From Marinobacter sp. (GTDB lineage: Bacteria; Pseudomonadota; Gammaproteobacteria; Pseudomonadales; Oleiphilaceae): a stretch of DNA of 59,730 nt. Within the stretch, counting starts at the first letter, position 1. Each line of letters starts with the position of its first letter. This document shows positions 40,696 to 50,273 of this stretch, piece after piece. The stretch spans positions 1-59,730 of the forward strand of contig JACIZI010000025.1 in NCBI GenBank assembly GCA_014359475.1, read 5' to 3'. The notes below the pieces were generated by a model. The model was not told where the DNA came from and did no database searches. It was given only the letters and a program-made list of their open reading frames with translations. Both the position numbers and the translations under genes were made by a program.

Positions 40696-41397
40696 TCATC
40701 CCCCCAGATAAGCTGCTTGCACCTCCGGATTGTTCAGCAGATTCTTGCCGGTGTCATGCAGCCGGATGCGGCCGGTTTCGAGTACATAGCCCCGGTCGGC
40801 CAGGTTGAGAGCCTGGTGTGCGTTCTGTTCCACCAGGAAGATGGTAATCCCTTCTTCCCGCAGTTGGCCGATGATCTCGAAGATCTGTTTGATGACCAGC
40901 GGGGCCAGTCCCAGGGAGGGCTCGTCCATCAGCAGTATGCGGGGTTTGCTCATCAGCGCCCGGCCGATAGCCAGCATCTGTTGCTCCCCGCCGGACATGG
41001 TGCCGGCGCGCTGGTGTTCCCGCTCCTTGAGGCGGGGGAACAGCTCGTAGACGTGCGCCTGACTTTTGCGGATTTCCTCTTTGCTGTTGAAAAAGCCGCC
41101 CATGGCGAGGTTTTCTTCCACGGTCAGGCCCGAGAAAACCCTCCGTCCTTCCGGCACTATGGCCATGCCGGAGCGCATGATATTGGCGGTGGTGTCGCCG
41201 GTGATTTCCCGGCCTTCCAGAAAGATCCGGCCGTTGCTGGCCCGGGGGCTGCCGCAGACGGTCATCAGCAGGGTGGTCTTGCCCGCGCCGTTGGCACCGA
41301 TCAGGGAAACCAGTTCGCCCCGGCTCACCTCCAGTGACACCCCGTGCAGGGCTTCGATCTTGCCGTAGTGGGTGTGGACGTCTTCCAGTACCAGCAT
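40696..41397 (-). CDS. livF: Branched-chain amino-acid ABC transporter ATPase LivF
   Basis: The 233-residue ATPase of the high-affinity Leu/Ile/Val importer has Walker A GANGAGKTT, the ABC signature MSGGEQQML and Walker B RILLMDEPSLGLAP, with the LivF-specific ending (LVEQNAHQALNLADRGYVLETG). It works with LivG, the permeases LivH and LivM, and the binding protein LivK, all encoded upstream in the same operon. Its start is 9 bp after the livG stop. Confidence 0.97.
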   Translation of the reverse strand: MLVLEDVHTHYGKIEALHGVSLEVSRGELVSLIGANGAGKTTLLMTVCGSPRASNGRIFLEGREITGDTTANIMRSGMAIVPEGRRVFSGLTVEENLAMGGFFNSKEEIRKSQAHVYELFPRLKEREHQRAGTMSGGEQQMLAIGRALMSKPRILLMDEPSLGLAPLVIKQIFEIIGQLREEGITIFLVEQNAHQALNLADRGYVLETGRIRLHDTGKNLLNNPEVQAAYLGG

Positions 41398-41406
41398 GCA
41401 GTTTCC

Positions 41407-42162
41407 TCAGGCCTCGCCCAGGTAGGCTTTGATAACATCTTCGTTCTGACGAACTTCCTCCGGGGTGCCGCTGGCCAGGGGGCGGCCCTGGCTGATCACG
41501 TTGATGCGGTCGGAGATGTCCATCACCAGGCTCATGTCGTGCTCAATCAATACCACGGAGACATTGTAATCCTCCTTCAGGCTGATAATCAGTTGATTGA
41601 GGTCCCGGGTTTCGGCGGGGTTCAGGCCCGCCGCAGGTTCATCCAGCATCAGCAGTTTGGGCTCGGTGACCATGCAGCGGGCAATTTCCAGCCGCCGCTG
41701 CTGGCCATAGGCGAGGTTGCCCGCTTCCCGGTTAGCCAGATCCAGCAGGCCCACCCGGTCCAGCCAGTAGGCCGCACGGTCCAGGGATTTGCGTTCCCGG
41801 TCCCGGTAATCCGGGGTTTTCAGCAGGCCGGCGATCAGATTGGTGTTCAAATGACGGTGCTGAGCGACCAACAGGTTTTCCACCACGGTCATCTGGTTGA
41901 ACAGGCGCACGTGCTGGAAGGTGCGCACCAGCCCCAGCCGGGAAATCCGGTAATCCGGTTTGCCCTGGATTTCCTTGTCCTCAAACAGAATTTTGCCACC
42001 GGTGGGCCTGTAGAAGCCGCTCAGGCAGTTGAACACGGTGGTCTTGCCGGCCCCGTTGGGGCCGATAATGGAGACGATCTCGTGTTCCTGTACGTCAAGG
42101 GACACCTGGTCAACCGCCAGCAGGCCGCCAAAGCGCATGGACAGATTCTGTACTTCAAGCAT
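41407..42162 (-). CDS. livG: Branched-chain amino-acid ABC transporter ATPase LivG
   Basis: The 251-residue ATPase has Walker A GPNGAGKTT, signature sequence AYGQQRRLEIAR, Walker B LLMLDEPAAGLNP and the LivG-type end IEHDMSLVMDISDRINVISQGR. It pairs with LivF to power the LivHM channel. It starts 6 bp after the livM stop. Confidence 0.97.
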   Translation of the reverse strand: MLEVQNLSMRFGGLLAVDQVSLDVQEHEIVSIIGPNGAGKTTVFNCLSGFYRPTGGKILFEDKEIQGKPDYRISRLGLVRTFQHVRLFNQMTVVENLLVAQHRHLNTNLIAGLLKTPDYRDRERKSLDRAAYWLDRVGLLDLANREAGNLAYGQQRRLEIARCMVTEPKLLMLDEPAAGLNPAETRDLNQLIISLKEDYNVSVVLIEHDMSLVMDISDRINVISQGRPLASGTPEEVRQNEDVIKAYLGEA

Positions 42163-42168
42163 GGTCTG

Positions 42169-43440
42169 TCACTCCAGCCGGTTCAGTTTGATATGGATGC
42201 GCCGCATGGGTAATAAACCCTGGGGCCGCCAGACCATCATCAGCACCATGGCGGCACCGAAGATCAGCATCCGGTACTCGGAGAACTCCCGGGCCAGCTC
42301 CGGCAGGATGGTGACGGCAATGGCGGCCAGAATGACCCCCAGCTGCGAGCCCATGCCACCGAGCACCACAATCGCCAGGATGATGGCCGATTCCAGGAAG
42401 ACAAAGGACTCAGGGCTGATAAAGCCCTGCTTGGAGGCGAACACGGTGCCGGCAAAACCGGCGAAGAAAGCCCCGATTGTGAAAGCCGAAAGCTTCACAG
42501 CGGTGCGGCTCAGGCCCAGCGAGCGAGCGGCAATTTCATCCTCCCGCAGGGCTTCCCAGGCCCGGCCCACCGGCATCCTCATAAGGCGGCGAATGACCAT
42601 GGCGGTAATGACCGCAAGCACCAGGGCAATCAGGTAAAGGAAGATCACCTTGTGTTCGCCGGAGTAGGCGATCCCGAAGGTTTCATGGAAGGAGGTATTG
42701 CCTTCTTCCTTGACCCGGCGGCCGAATTCCATGCCGAACAGAGTGGGGTCCGGAATGCCGCCGATGCCGTTGGGGCCGCCGGTTACATTGGTCCAGTTGT
42801 TCAGCAGGATACGGATAATCTCCCCGAAGCCGAGGGTCACAATCGCCAGATAGTCCCCCCTTAAACGCAGCACCGGAAAACCCAGCACCAGCCCGAACAG
42901 GGCTGCCAGTAGTGCACCAATGGGCAACGCCAGCCAGAAGGATATATCGAAATACCGGGAGAGCAGGGCGAAGGTGTAAGCGCCCACGGCGTAGAACGCC
43001 TCGTAGCCAAGGTCCAGCAGGCCCGCCAGACCAACCACCACGTTCAGGCCCAGGGCCAGCATGATATAGATGAGCACCAGAGTGGCCAGGTCCACTGAAC
43101 CGCGAGACACCATGAAGGGCCAGAACAGGAATAACACCACCAGGACAGTGATGATCCGCGACTCGAGTTTCACTCGCCGGGACGGCTCCATGGGCTCGCG
43201 GCCGGCCAGGGGATTGAACCTTGGCAAGGTGCCCAGAGCGCCCATGATGGCATCGCGGAAAAGCTGGAAGCCGAACACGATTATAGACGCCAGCACTACC
43301 CCGATAATGGTAGTGGTTTTGGCGCCGGTCAGCGTAACGTTGATCCCCTGGGCTTCCAGGTTAAATCCCAGAATAGGGAAGGAAATGATCAGAGTAATCA
43401 TCGCGCAAAACAGCGCGTGTCCGAAGTTCTGGGCAACCAT
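42169..43440 (-). CDS. livM: Branched-chain amino-acid ABC permease LivM
   Basis: The 423-residue inner-membrane permease has an N-terminal hydrophobic extension of about 100 residues, as in Pseudomonas BraE, then the LivM core with [35 protein letters not shown] and the EAA-like loop [20 protein letters not shown] that contacts the ATPases. Its ATG overlaps the livH stop by one base. Confidence 0.96.
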   Translation of the reverse strand: MVAQNFGHALFCAMITLIISFPILGFNLEAQGINVTLTGAKTTTIIGVVLASIIVFGFQLFRDAIMGALGTLPRFNPLAGREPMEPSRRVKLESRIITVLVVLFLFWPFMVSRGSVDLATLVLIYIMLALGLNVVVGLAGLLDLGYEAFYAVGAYTFALLSRYFDISFWLALPIGALLAALFGLVLGFPVLRLRGDYLAIVTLGFGEIIRILLNNWTNVTGGPNGIGGIPDPTLFGMEFGRRVKEEGNTSFHETFGIAYSGEHKVIFLYLIALVLAVITAMVIRRLMRMPVGRAWEALREDEIAARSLGLSRTAVKLSAFTIGAFFAGFAGTVFASKQGFISPESFVFLESAIILAIVVLGGMGSQLGVILAAIAVTILPELAREFSEYRMLIFGAAMVLMMVWRPQGLLPMRRIHIKLNRLE

Positions 43441-44363
43441 CAGATTTTCTCAACCTCCGGTTTGCCGAGCAGGCCGGTGGGTTTGAACAGCAGAATCAGA
43501 ATCAGCAGGCCGAAAGACACCACGTCTTTGTACTCGCCGCTCAGGTAGCCCGATGTGAGACTTTCCGCCACACCGAGAATCAACCCGCCCAGCATGGCAC
43601 CGGGGATGCTGCCGATACCGCCAAGCACGGCGGCGGTGAAGGCTTTCAGTCCCGCAATGAAACCGAACAGCGGGTCCACCGAGCCGTAGTACATGCCCAG
43701 TAGCAAACCGGCAACCGCGGCCAGGGCGGCACCTATGACAAAGGTAGCGGAGATGATGCGGTTGGTGTCGATGCCCAGCAGGTTGGCCATCCCCAGATCC
43801 TGGGAAACCGCGCGACAGGCGCGGCCGATACGCGAGCGTGAGATGAACAGGGAGAGGGCTGTCATGCAGATGACTGTGGTAATGAAGATGGTGATCTGCA
43901 TGTAGGAGAGGGACATCTGGAATCCCTCACCGGAACCGAACTGGAGGCCGCCTTCAACCAGAGCAGGGAAGCCGATATTCCGGGAGCCCTGGGCCAGGTG
44001 GACGTAGTTCTGCAGGAAAATGGACATGCCGATGGCGGAAATCAGCGGAATCAGCCGGTGCCGGCCACGCACTGGACGGTAAGCCGTTCGCTCCACCGCC
44101 CAGCCCATGGCGCTGGAGACAATCATGGCGCAGATCAGCGCGACAATCAGTACCGCCGGTAACCAGGCGATGCCCAGAGTGGCCAGGCCCGTGATTGCGA
44201 TAAGAGCCGTGTAGGCACCGATCATGTAAATCTCGCCATGGGCGAAATTGATCATGCCGATAATGCCGTACACCATGGTGTAACCGATAGCGATCAGTGC
44301 GTAGGCGCTGCCAATGGTTAAGCCGTTAATCAGTTGCTGGGAAAAGTACAACAGATCCTGCAT
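43440..44363 (-). CDS. livH: Branched-chain amino-acid ABC permease LivH
   Basis: The 307-residue permease has eight or so membrane segments. Motifs include [41 protein letters not shown] near the start and the coupling loop [19 protein letters not shown]. It heterodimerises with LivM. It follows livK with a 157-bp gap that carries a strong hairpin, which suggests that only part of the transcription from livK reaches the permease genes. Confidence 0.96.
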   Translation of the reverse strand: MQDLLYFSQQLINGLTIGSAYALIAIGYTMVYGIIGMINFAHGEIYMIGAYTALIAITGLATLGIAWLPAVLIVALICAMIVSSAMGWAVERTAYRPVRGRHRLIPLISAIGMSIFLQNYVHLAQGSRNIGFPALVEGGLQFGSGEGFQMSLSYMQITIFITTVICMTALSLFISRSRIGRACRAVSQDLGMANLLGIDTNRIISATFVIGAALAAVAGLLLGMYYGSVDPLFGFIAGLKAFTAAVLGGIGSIPGAMLGGLILGVAESLTSGYLSGEYKDVVSFGLLILILLFKPTGLLGKPEVEKI

Positions 44364-44448
44364 GGTGCGAGAACTCCGATAAGCCTGCCGACCCGGTGCC
44401 CTTCAGTGCTGGAGTCCGTTCCGCGGCTTTATGGCCGGCAGGGTTCCC

Positions 44449-44496
44449 GAAAAACACCTTCCCTTCTTCATGACGGTGGGGTAGAAGGCGGGAAGG
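44449..44496 (-). terminator. Partial terminator between livK and livH
   Basis: On the minus strand CCTTCCCGCCTTC pairs with GAAGAAGGGAAGG (small bulge) and runs into TGTTTTTC. It would give more binding protein than permease, a common arrangement in ABC importers. Confidence 0.7.
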
Positions 44497-44520
44497 CGTT
44501 CTTGCTATTAATGCCGGTTG

Positions 44521-45645
44521 TTAACGGCTGGACTGGTTTACCGGAGTTTTGCTGCCGTCTGAATGCCATTCGTAAACAACAAACTCGAATGATTCAAGAT
44601 CACCGGTCTTGTCGTATTCGATGGTGCCGATGGGTGTCTCAAAGCTGCCTTTACGCAGGGCATCGGCCACTTCGAAGGGGTTAGTGCTGTCCACCATCTC
44701 TATGCCCCGGGCAATGACCTGAACCGCAGCATAGGAGGTCAGCACAAAGGGACCAGAGGGGTCTTCGCCCTTGTCCCGGAAGGCTTTAATGAGCTCCTGG
44801 TTTTCTTCTTTCTGGTCAAAGCTGGGGGGCAAGGTGACCAGCAGGCCTTCGGCGGCCTCGCCCGCAATTGTGTTGATGTCCTTATTGCCCACACCTTCGG
44901 GACCCATGAAGGTGGCATCCAGGTCTGCCTGACGCGCCTGACGCAGAATCAGGCCCAGTTCCGGGTGGTAGCCGCCGTAATAGACGTAATCCACATTCGC
45001 CTGCTTGAGCTTGGTGATCAGTGAGGAGAAATCCTTGTCGCCGGCGGTAATGCCCTCAAACATGGCAACCTCGATACCCTGCTTCTGCAACGTGTCACGA
45101 ACCGCAGTGGCGATGCCTTCACCGTATTGCTGCTTGTCGTGGACGATCGCCACTTTTTCAGGCTTCAGGCTGGCCAGGTAGTTGGCGGCCACCGGGCCCT
45201 GCATGCTGTCCAGGCCGATGGTACGGAACACCAGCTCGTAACCGCGCTCGGTGATTTCCGGGCTGGTCGAAGCCGGAGTCACCATCAGAACACCCTCATC
45301 TTCGTAAATATCTGATGCGGGCTGGGTGGAGGATGAGCACAGGTGCCCGACCACGAACTGTACGCCGTCATTGACCAGGCGATTGGCAACGGTGACTGCC
45401 TGCTTGGGGTCGCAGACATCGTCGTATTCCACGGCGACAAGTTGCTCCCCCAGGACGCCCCCGGTTTCGTTGATCTGCTCGATCGCCATACGGGCGCCGG
45501 AGAACTGCATATCACCATACTGGGCAACGGGCCCGGTCATGGGGCCGGCAATGCCGATCTGTATTTCAGCGCAGGCCTGGCCAGCAGCGGTCAGTGCAGC
45601 GGCAGCGGTAACAGCGGTAGTGATCTTTCTAACGGGAGTTCTCAT
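44521..45645 (-). CDS. livK: Branched-chain amino-acid-binding periplasmic protein LivK
   Basis: The 374-residue periplasmic binding protein has a signal peptide (MRTPVRKITTAVTAAAALTA, cleaved near ACA-EIQIG). The type I periplasmic fold follows: GIAGPMTGPVAQYGDMQFSGA, GVLGEQLVAVEYDDVCDPKQA with the conserved disulfide loop (FVVGHLCSSSTQPAS), and FRTIGLDSMQG. It captures Leu, Ile or Val (exact range unknown) for the LivHMGF complex. It is the first liv gene, behind a consensus -35 box. Confidence 0.96.
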   Translation of the reverse strand: MRTPVRKITTAVTAAAALTAAGQACAEIQIGIAGPMTGPVAQYGDMQFSGARMAIEQINETGGVLGEQLVAVEYDDVCDPKQAVTVANRLVNDGVQFVVGHLCSSSTQPASDIYEDEGVLMVTPASTSPEITERGYELVFRTIGLDSMQGPVAANYLASLKPEKVAIVHDKQQYGEGIATAVRDTLQKQGIEVAMFEGITAGDKDFSSLITKLKQANVDYVYYGGYHPELGLILRQARQADLDATFMGPEGVGNKDINTIAGEAAEGLLVTLPPSFDQKEENQELIKAFRDKGEDPSGPFVLTSYAAVQVIARGIEMVDSTNPFEVADALRKGSFETPIGTIEYDKTGDLESFEFVVYEWHSDGSKTPVNQSSR

Positions 45646-45693
45646 TGGCTGTGTCCTGTTTTAATCAGCTGTTTTTGTTGTGTCTGCAGTGCG

Positions 45694-45723
45694 TAAACAA
45701 ACACCCCTTTGCAGGCTTGTCAA
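45694..45723 (-). promoter_or_regulatory. Probable promoter of the liv operon
   Basis: On the minus strand a perfect -35 TTGACA (45718-45723) is followed after 18 bp by TGTTTA (45694-45699). The -10 is poor, so activation or another spacing is possible. Confidence 0.45.
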
Positions 45724-45797
45724 GCAACCGGCAGGCACCGGGGCAGTGGGCGTCTTCCACTACCGGATATACAAAAAAGCAAGCAGGATACGTGCCG

Positions 45798-46772
45798 TCA
45801 GCCTCTGCTCTGCTCATTGTTCTCCGGGAAAACCAGTTCCCGGAAACTCTCGTGCTCCCGTAGCTGGGCGAAGCTGGGGTCGACCGAAGCATCGTCCCGG
45901 TAGGCATCAGAGATGTTGACGGCCTTCTCCAGAGTGGTTACCGCGTCTTCCCAGCGGCCAATCTCGGCGTAGGCGCAAGCCAGCTGGTAGTGGGCGTGGC
46001 CGTTATCCGGAGCCAGTTTCAATGCTCGTTGACACAGGCTGATGGCCCACAGGGGTTCCTGCATTTCAAGAACTGCATCCGCCTTGTAACTCAGGGCTTC
46101 CACATCGTCCGGACGCAGATCGAGGATGGCATCGTAAACGGCAATCTTGTTTTGCTGGGATGCCTCCTGGCTGGCTTTCAGCCAAAGAGAATGCACCTCG
46201 TTGGTGCGCTCAATCTCTGCCTGGTTCTGGTGGATGATATCGGATTTCTGTTGTAGTTGTTCTTCTATCGACTGCAGGCGCTTTTCATATACCACGACGA
46301 GTTCATTCACCCGCTTCTCTGCGAGGCTGGTGAGCTGATTGCGCATGTCCCGGATAGAGTTCCAGCCGATCACCACCAGAATGGAAGTGGCACCGGCAAT
46401 CAGATAGAAGAAGTAGGTCACCGTATCGGTCGCATAGGACATGGTCTTGTCTGCTACCGACAACTCCTTGTCGACCACCTTCTCGATCAGCTCTGCCCGG
46501 GTTTCCAGCATCTCCTTGCGCAAAGCTTTGGTTTCTTCCAGTAGGTAAAGCTCCACGAACGGGGTATACATGGGTTCTTCAAGTTCGTTGATCTGCTTTT
46601 CCAGTTCTTCCGCATCGGGTTTGTCTTGCCGGGCTGCCTGCTGGGCCTGGGTGGCCAGCGGAAGCAGGGTGAGAAACGCAAGCAGCCAAAGTGCTGTACG
46701 TGCACGGGCCGCCCTGCGAGAGGCGAATGCGAGGCGGTGGAATAACTCAGGCAGCGGTTTGTTCATGCACAC
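45798..46772 (-). CDS. Membrane-anchored coiled-coil TPR protein
   Basis: The 324-residue protein has an N-terminal signal sequence (LWLLAFLTLLPLATQAQ) and an extracytoplasmic helical stretch. A central membrane segment (YFFYLIAGATSILVVIGW, about residues 117-134) is followed by a coiled coil (VNELVVVYEKRLQSIEEQLQQKSD). C-terminal tetratricopeptide repeats follow (ALKLAPDNGHAHYQLACAYAEIGRWEDAVTTLEKAV). It may scaffold a membrane complex; no partner is evident and I do not recognise a named family. It is transcribed toward livK, 152 bp away, but probably as a separate unit. Confidence 0.75.
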   Translation of the reverse strand: MCMNKPLPELFHRLAFASRRAARARTALWLLAFLTLLPLATQAQQAARQDKPDAEELEKQINELEEPMYTPFVELYLLEETKALRKEMLETRAELIEKVVDKELSVADKTMSYATDTVTYFFYLIAGATSILVVIGWNSIRDMRNQLTSLAEKRVNELVVVYEKRLQSIEEQLQQKSDIIHQNQAEIERTNEVHSLWLKASQEASQQNKIAVYDAILDLRPDDVEALSYKADAVLEMQEPLWAISLCQRALKLAPDNGHAHYQLACAYAEIGRWEDAVTTLEKAVNISDAYRDDASVDPSFAQLREHESFRELVFPENNEQSRG

Positions 46773-46868
46773 AGATTCCGGTCTGGTCAGGATTTAAAGG
46801 GGCATGACCATAGCATAGTGGTGCTGTAAAAAAATGCCGGTTTACCGAAGGTAAGGGGGGGTTACTGC

Positions 46869-46909
46869 TTGCATTAAGGAGAGTAACGATCTCTAATACT
46901 TAGTGGTAT
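46869..46909 (+). promoter_or_regulatory. Promoter and possible operator of the MarR gene
   Basis: -35 TTGCAT (46869-46874) and -10 TCTAAT (46892-46897) are 17 bp apart. An inverted repeat ATAC-N6-GTAT (46896-46909) covers the expected transcription start, where an autorepressor could bind. Confidence 0.45.
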
Positions 46910-46933
46910 AAATAAACTTCAAGGTCCGAGGTG

Positions 46934-47437
46934 ATGACGCAACCAATGAATTACGATCAGGTGCTGGTAGCCCTGCGCCGGGTGATCCGGGCAACTGACC
47001 TGCACTCCAAGCGGCTCAGCAAACACGCCGGCCTGACCGGCCCGCAATTGCTGATCATGCGGGCAATCCGCGATTTGGGTGAAGTGACCATCGGTACCAT
47101 TGCGGAGAGCGTCAGCCTCAGCCAGGCGACGGTGACCACCATCCTGGACCGCCTGGAACACCGCAAGCTGGTTTACCGTGTGCGTAGCACCCGGGACAAA
47201 CGCAAGGTGCACGCCCATCTGACCGAAGAAGGGGTGAAAATTCTGGAACAGGCCCCCAACCCCCTGCAGGAGGATTTCATCCAGCGATTTCAGAGTCTGG
47301 CGGAATGGGAGCAGACCATGATCCTCGCCGCTCTGCAGCGGGTTGCCAACATGATGAACGCCGACGATATCGATGCCTCGCCGGTGCTGACCGTGGGCTC
47401 GGTGCTAAAGGATGACGGGTGGAAAGAGAAGGGGTAG
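46934..47437 (+). CDS. MarR-family regulator, CosR/EctR-like
   Basis: The 167-residue winged-helix regulator has VALRRVIRATDLHSKRLSKHAGLTGPQLLIMRAI, the recognition helix SLSQATVTTILDRLEHRKLV, and the wing RVRSTRDKRKVHAHLTEEG. The C-terminal part (PLQEDFIQRFQSLAEWEQTMILAALQRVANMMNADDIDASPVL) resembles CosR/EctR1, the MarR subgroup that represses ectoine and other compatible-solute genes; no such genes are in the window. Start ATG 46934 follows an in-frame GTG at 46931; ATG 46946 is another candidate. An inverted repeat in its promoter suggests autoregulation. Confidence 0.82.
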   Translation: MTQPMNYDQVLVALRRVIRATDLHSKRLSKHAGLTGPQLLIMRAIRDLGEVTIGTIAESVSLSQATVTTILDRLEHRKLVYRVRSTRDKRKVHAHLTEEGVKILEQAPNPLQEDFIQRFQSLAEWEQTMILAALQRVANMMNADDIDASPVLTVGSVLKDDGWKEKG

Positions 47438-47460
47438 CCGCGGAAAGACAAAAGAAGACT

Positions 47461-47625
47461 TGCCGCGGCAACCGCGGAAGGACGCGGAATAAAGGCCAGA
47501 GAACATTGGCCACGGACTTGCGCGGACAGGCCCCGTCGCCAACATGGCAGTGAAGGTCCGTGTCGTCCGTGGCCCAATAATCTTTAAATCTTTTCTTTCC
47601 GCGTCCTTCCGCGGTTTCCGCGGCA
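47461..47625. repeat. Long CCGCGG-rich inverted repeat element
   Basis: Outer arms of 29 bp (47461-47489 and 47597-47625) match at 28 of 29 positions as inverse complements. Inside are perfect 10-bp arms GGCCACGGAC (47508-47517) and GTCCGTGGCC (47565-47574). The outer-arm sequence also occurs once at 35847-35876. It lies between the convergent MarR and lon genes and may end both transcripts, although T runs are weak. Confidence 0.8.
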
Positions 47626-47629
47626 AAAA

Positions 47630-50080
47630 TCAGTGCACCGAAGCCCCTCGCTTGGGTTTGTTGGCAAAGCACACCTGGTACACATCATTGAAGGTCCGCG
47701 CAAAGTTCACGGTCAGTCCTTCCTTCAGATAATCCGGCAGCTCCTCGTAGTCTCCCCGGTTAGCCTCCGGCAGCACCAGGCTGGTGATTTTCTGGCGGCG
47801 GGCGGCAATGACTTTTTCGCGGATGCCGCCCACTGGTAACACCTGCCCGGTCAGGGTCAGCTCCCCGGTCATGGCGAGGTTCTGCTGCGGTGCCTCACGC
47901 CTTGCAATGGACAGCAGGGCGGTGGCCATGGTCACGCCGGCGCTGGGGCCATCCTTGGGGGTGGCACCTTCCGGCACATGCAGGTGCACGAAAGACTTAT
48001 CGAAAAAGCCCGGATCCCCCTTGTAGCGTTTCAGGTTGGATGACACAAAGCTGTAGGCAATCTCCGCCGACTCTTTCATTACATCCCCCAGCTGCCCGGT
48101 GAGCTTGAAGCCCCGCTGGCTGCTATGAATGCGGGAGGCCTCGATGCTTAAGGTGGCACCGCCCATGGCAGTCCAGGCCAGGCCGGTCACCACGCCCACG
48201 CCCTTGAGGGATTTTTCCTTGCGGAACGCCGGCTGCCCCAGGTAAGCGGGCAGGTCTGCCACGCCCACCCTGACCGGTTGTTCCGGGTTTTCCAGCAGCT
48301 TCACAATGCCCTTGCGGACGATCTTGTGCAGCAGTTTTTCCAGGTTCCGTACCCCGGCTTCCCGGGCATAGCCTTCGATCACCTGCCGGATGGCTGCATC
48401 GGTAATGCTCATCTGCTTTTTGAGCAGGCCGGCCCGTTTGAGCAGGCGCGGCAGCAGGTGATGCTTGGCAATGGCCAGCTTCTCTTCGGCGATATAGCCG
48501 GACAGGCGGATCACATCCATGCGGTCCAGCAGCGGCCGGGGAATGGTGTCGAGCTGGTTGGCGGTGCAGATAAACAGCACCTTGGACAGATCCATCCGCA
48601 CATCCAGGTAGTGATCCAGGAACTCCCGGTTCTGCTCCGGATCAAGCGTTTCCAGCAGTGCAGAGGCCGGGTCGCCCTGATAGGAGGCACCGACCTTGTC
48701 GATCTCGTCCAGCATGATCACCGGGTTGGCCACCTTGCTGTCTTTCAGGGCCTGCACGAACTTGCCCGGCATGGCCCCGATGTAGGTGCGCCGATGTCCC
48801 TTGATCTCGGCTTCATCGCGCATGCCGCCCACACTGAACCGGTAGAACTCACGACCCAGGGCATCGGCGATGGAGCGGCCGATGGACGTTTTGCCCACGC
48901 CGGGCGGGCCGACCAGCAGCAGGATGGAGCCGCTGACCTCGCCCTTGAAAGAACCTTCTGCCAGAAACTCCACAATGCGGTCTTTTACATCGTCCAGGCC
49001 GTCGTGATCCCGGTCCAGAATGCGGCGGGCTTCTGCCAGGTCGAAATGATCTTCAGAGTAGAGTCCCCAGGGCACCTGGGTCAGCCAGTCCAGGTAGTTG
49101 CGGGTCACACCGTATTCCGGGGAGCCCTGTTCCAGCACCTGCAGTTTCTGCAGCTCGTCCTCGAAACGCTCGGTGACCGCTTCAGGCGGCTGCAGCTCCG
49201 CCATCCGTTCGCGGAAGCGCTCTGCATCGGCGGTCTTGTCGTCCTTGGCGATGCCCAGTTCGCGCTGGATGACCTTCAACTGCTCTTTCAGGAAGAACTC
49301 ACGCTGGTGCTTCTGCACCTTGTCATTTACTTCCTCGCTGATTTCCGCCTGCAGGCGCGCAACTTCCTGTTCCTTGGCCATCAACAGCAGGACCTTCTCC
49401 ATGCGTCGCAGCAGAGGAACCGTGTTGAGCACCTCTTGCAGTTCATGGCCTTTGGCACTGGTCATTGAGGCACCGAAGTCGGCCAGTGGCGAGCTGTCGT
49501 CCGGGCCGAAGCGGGACAGGTACTGCTTGACCTCCTCTCCGTAAAGCGGGTTGGTGCGCAGCAGTTCCTTGATTGCGCTGATGATCGCCAGGGTATAGGC
49601 CTTCAGCTCGCCCGGCTCTTCCCGGGGCTCGCGGGGGTACTCCACCTCCACCAGATAGGGTGGTCGGCGGCGCAGCCATTGGGTGATGCGGAATCGCTGC
49701 ACACCCTGGGCGATGAATTGTACCTTGCCGCTGTCGCTCTGGGCATGGTGCACTCTTACGGCGCAGCCCATGGTTTCCAGCTCGTCGCTGCCCGGTATGC
49801 CGTTCTCGCTTCGGGAGTCTTCCACATAGCAGATGCCCAGCATCTGGTGGTCGGTCTCGCCGACCCGCTTGAGGGTCTCCTGCCACGGATCCTGGTTGAC
49901 CACCACCGGCTGCACCTGCGCCGGAAAAAACGGCCGGTTGGTCACCGGCATGATGTACATCCGCTTGGGCAGCATCTGCTGGGGCAAGGCCAGGCTGTTA
50001 CTGTGCTCATCCTTGCCGATGTATTCGGTGATGTCCTCTTCGAACTCGTCCAGGGAGTCTTTGCGGTTTTCTTCGCTCAT
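47630..50080 (-). CDS. lon: ATP-dependent Lon-family protease
   Basis: This 816-residue serine protease has an N-terminal substrate domain (about residues 40-235), the coiled-coil region, an AAA domain with Walker A GPPGVGKT (about 389-396) and MLDEIDKVG, and the protease domain with catalytic Ser in PKDGPSAGVTMATALL (about 712) and Lys in GGIREKVIAARRQ (about 755). It degrades misfolded and regulatory proteins. It is not next to clpX or hupB, the usual place of the main gammaproteobacterial Lon, so it may be the second, AsrA-like Lon of pseudomonads. It is divergent from the CnoX gene. Confidence 0.93.
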   Translation of the reverse strand: MSEENRKDSLDEFEEDITEYIGKDEHSNSLALPQQMLPKRMYIMPVTNRPFFPAQVQPVVVNQDPWQETLKRVGETDHQMLGICYVEDSRSENGIPGSDELETMGCAVRVHHAQSDSGKVQFIAQGVQRFRITQWLRRRPPYLVEVEYPREPREEPGELKAYTLAIISAIKELLRTNPLYGEEVKQYLSRFGPDDSSPLADFGASMTSAKGHELQEVLNTVPLLRRMEKVLLLMAKEQEVARLQAEISEEVNDKVQKHQREFFLKEQLKVIQRELGIAKDDKTADAERFRERMAELQPPEAVTERFEDELQKLQVLEQGSPEYGVTRNYLDWLTQVPWGLYSEDHFDLAEARRILDRDHDGLDDVKDRIVEFLAEGSFKGEVSGSILLLVGPPGVGKTSIGRSIADALGREFYRFSVGGMRDEAEIKGHRRTYIGAMPGKFVQALKDSKVANPVIMLDEIDKVGASYQGDPASALLETLDPEQNREFLDHYLDVRMDLSKVLFICTANQLDTIPRPLLDRMDVIRLSGYIAEEKLAIAKHHLLPRLLKRAGLLKKQMSITDAAIRQVIEGYAREAGVRNLEKLLHKIVRKGIVKLLENPEQPVRVGVADLPAYLGQPAFRKEKSLKGVGVVTGLAWTAMGGATLSIEASRIHSSQRGFKLTGQLGDVMKESAEIAYSFVSSNLKRYKGDPGFFDKSFVHLHVPEGATPKDGPSAGVTMATALLSIARREAPQQNLAMTGELTLTGQVLPVGGIREKVIAARRQKITSLVLPEANRGDYEELPDYLKEGLTVNFARTFNDVYQVCFANKPKRGASVH

Positions 50081-50273
50081 ACTGGCTCGCTCTTAAGCGT
50101 GGATAATGGGAGCTGATCAACGGCTCGTTAAACACCTATGTAACGGCGGAAGCGGAGTTTTCAAGCTCCGGCTCTCAATACGGGCGTTTTCAGTTTGCGG
50201 GGTATTGAATTCCGGTACCGGTGGCCCCACTTTGGACCAGCATAGACCCATTCATCAGTTTCAGGTGCCCCGG

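Noticed and set aside
50105-50150. Possible sigma-32 promoter for lon on the minus strand
   Set aside because: CCCATTAT resembles a -10, but the sequence at the -35 position (TTAACG) is not like CTTGAA.
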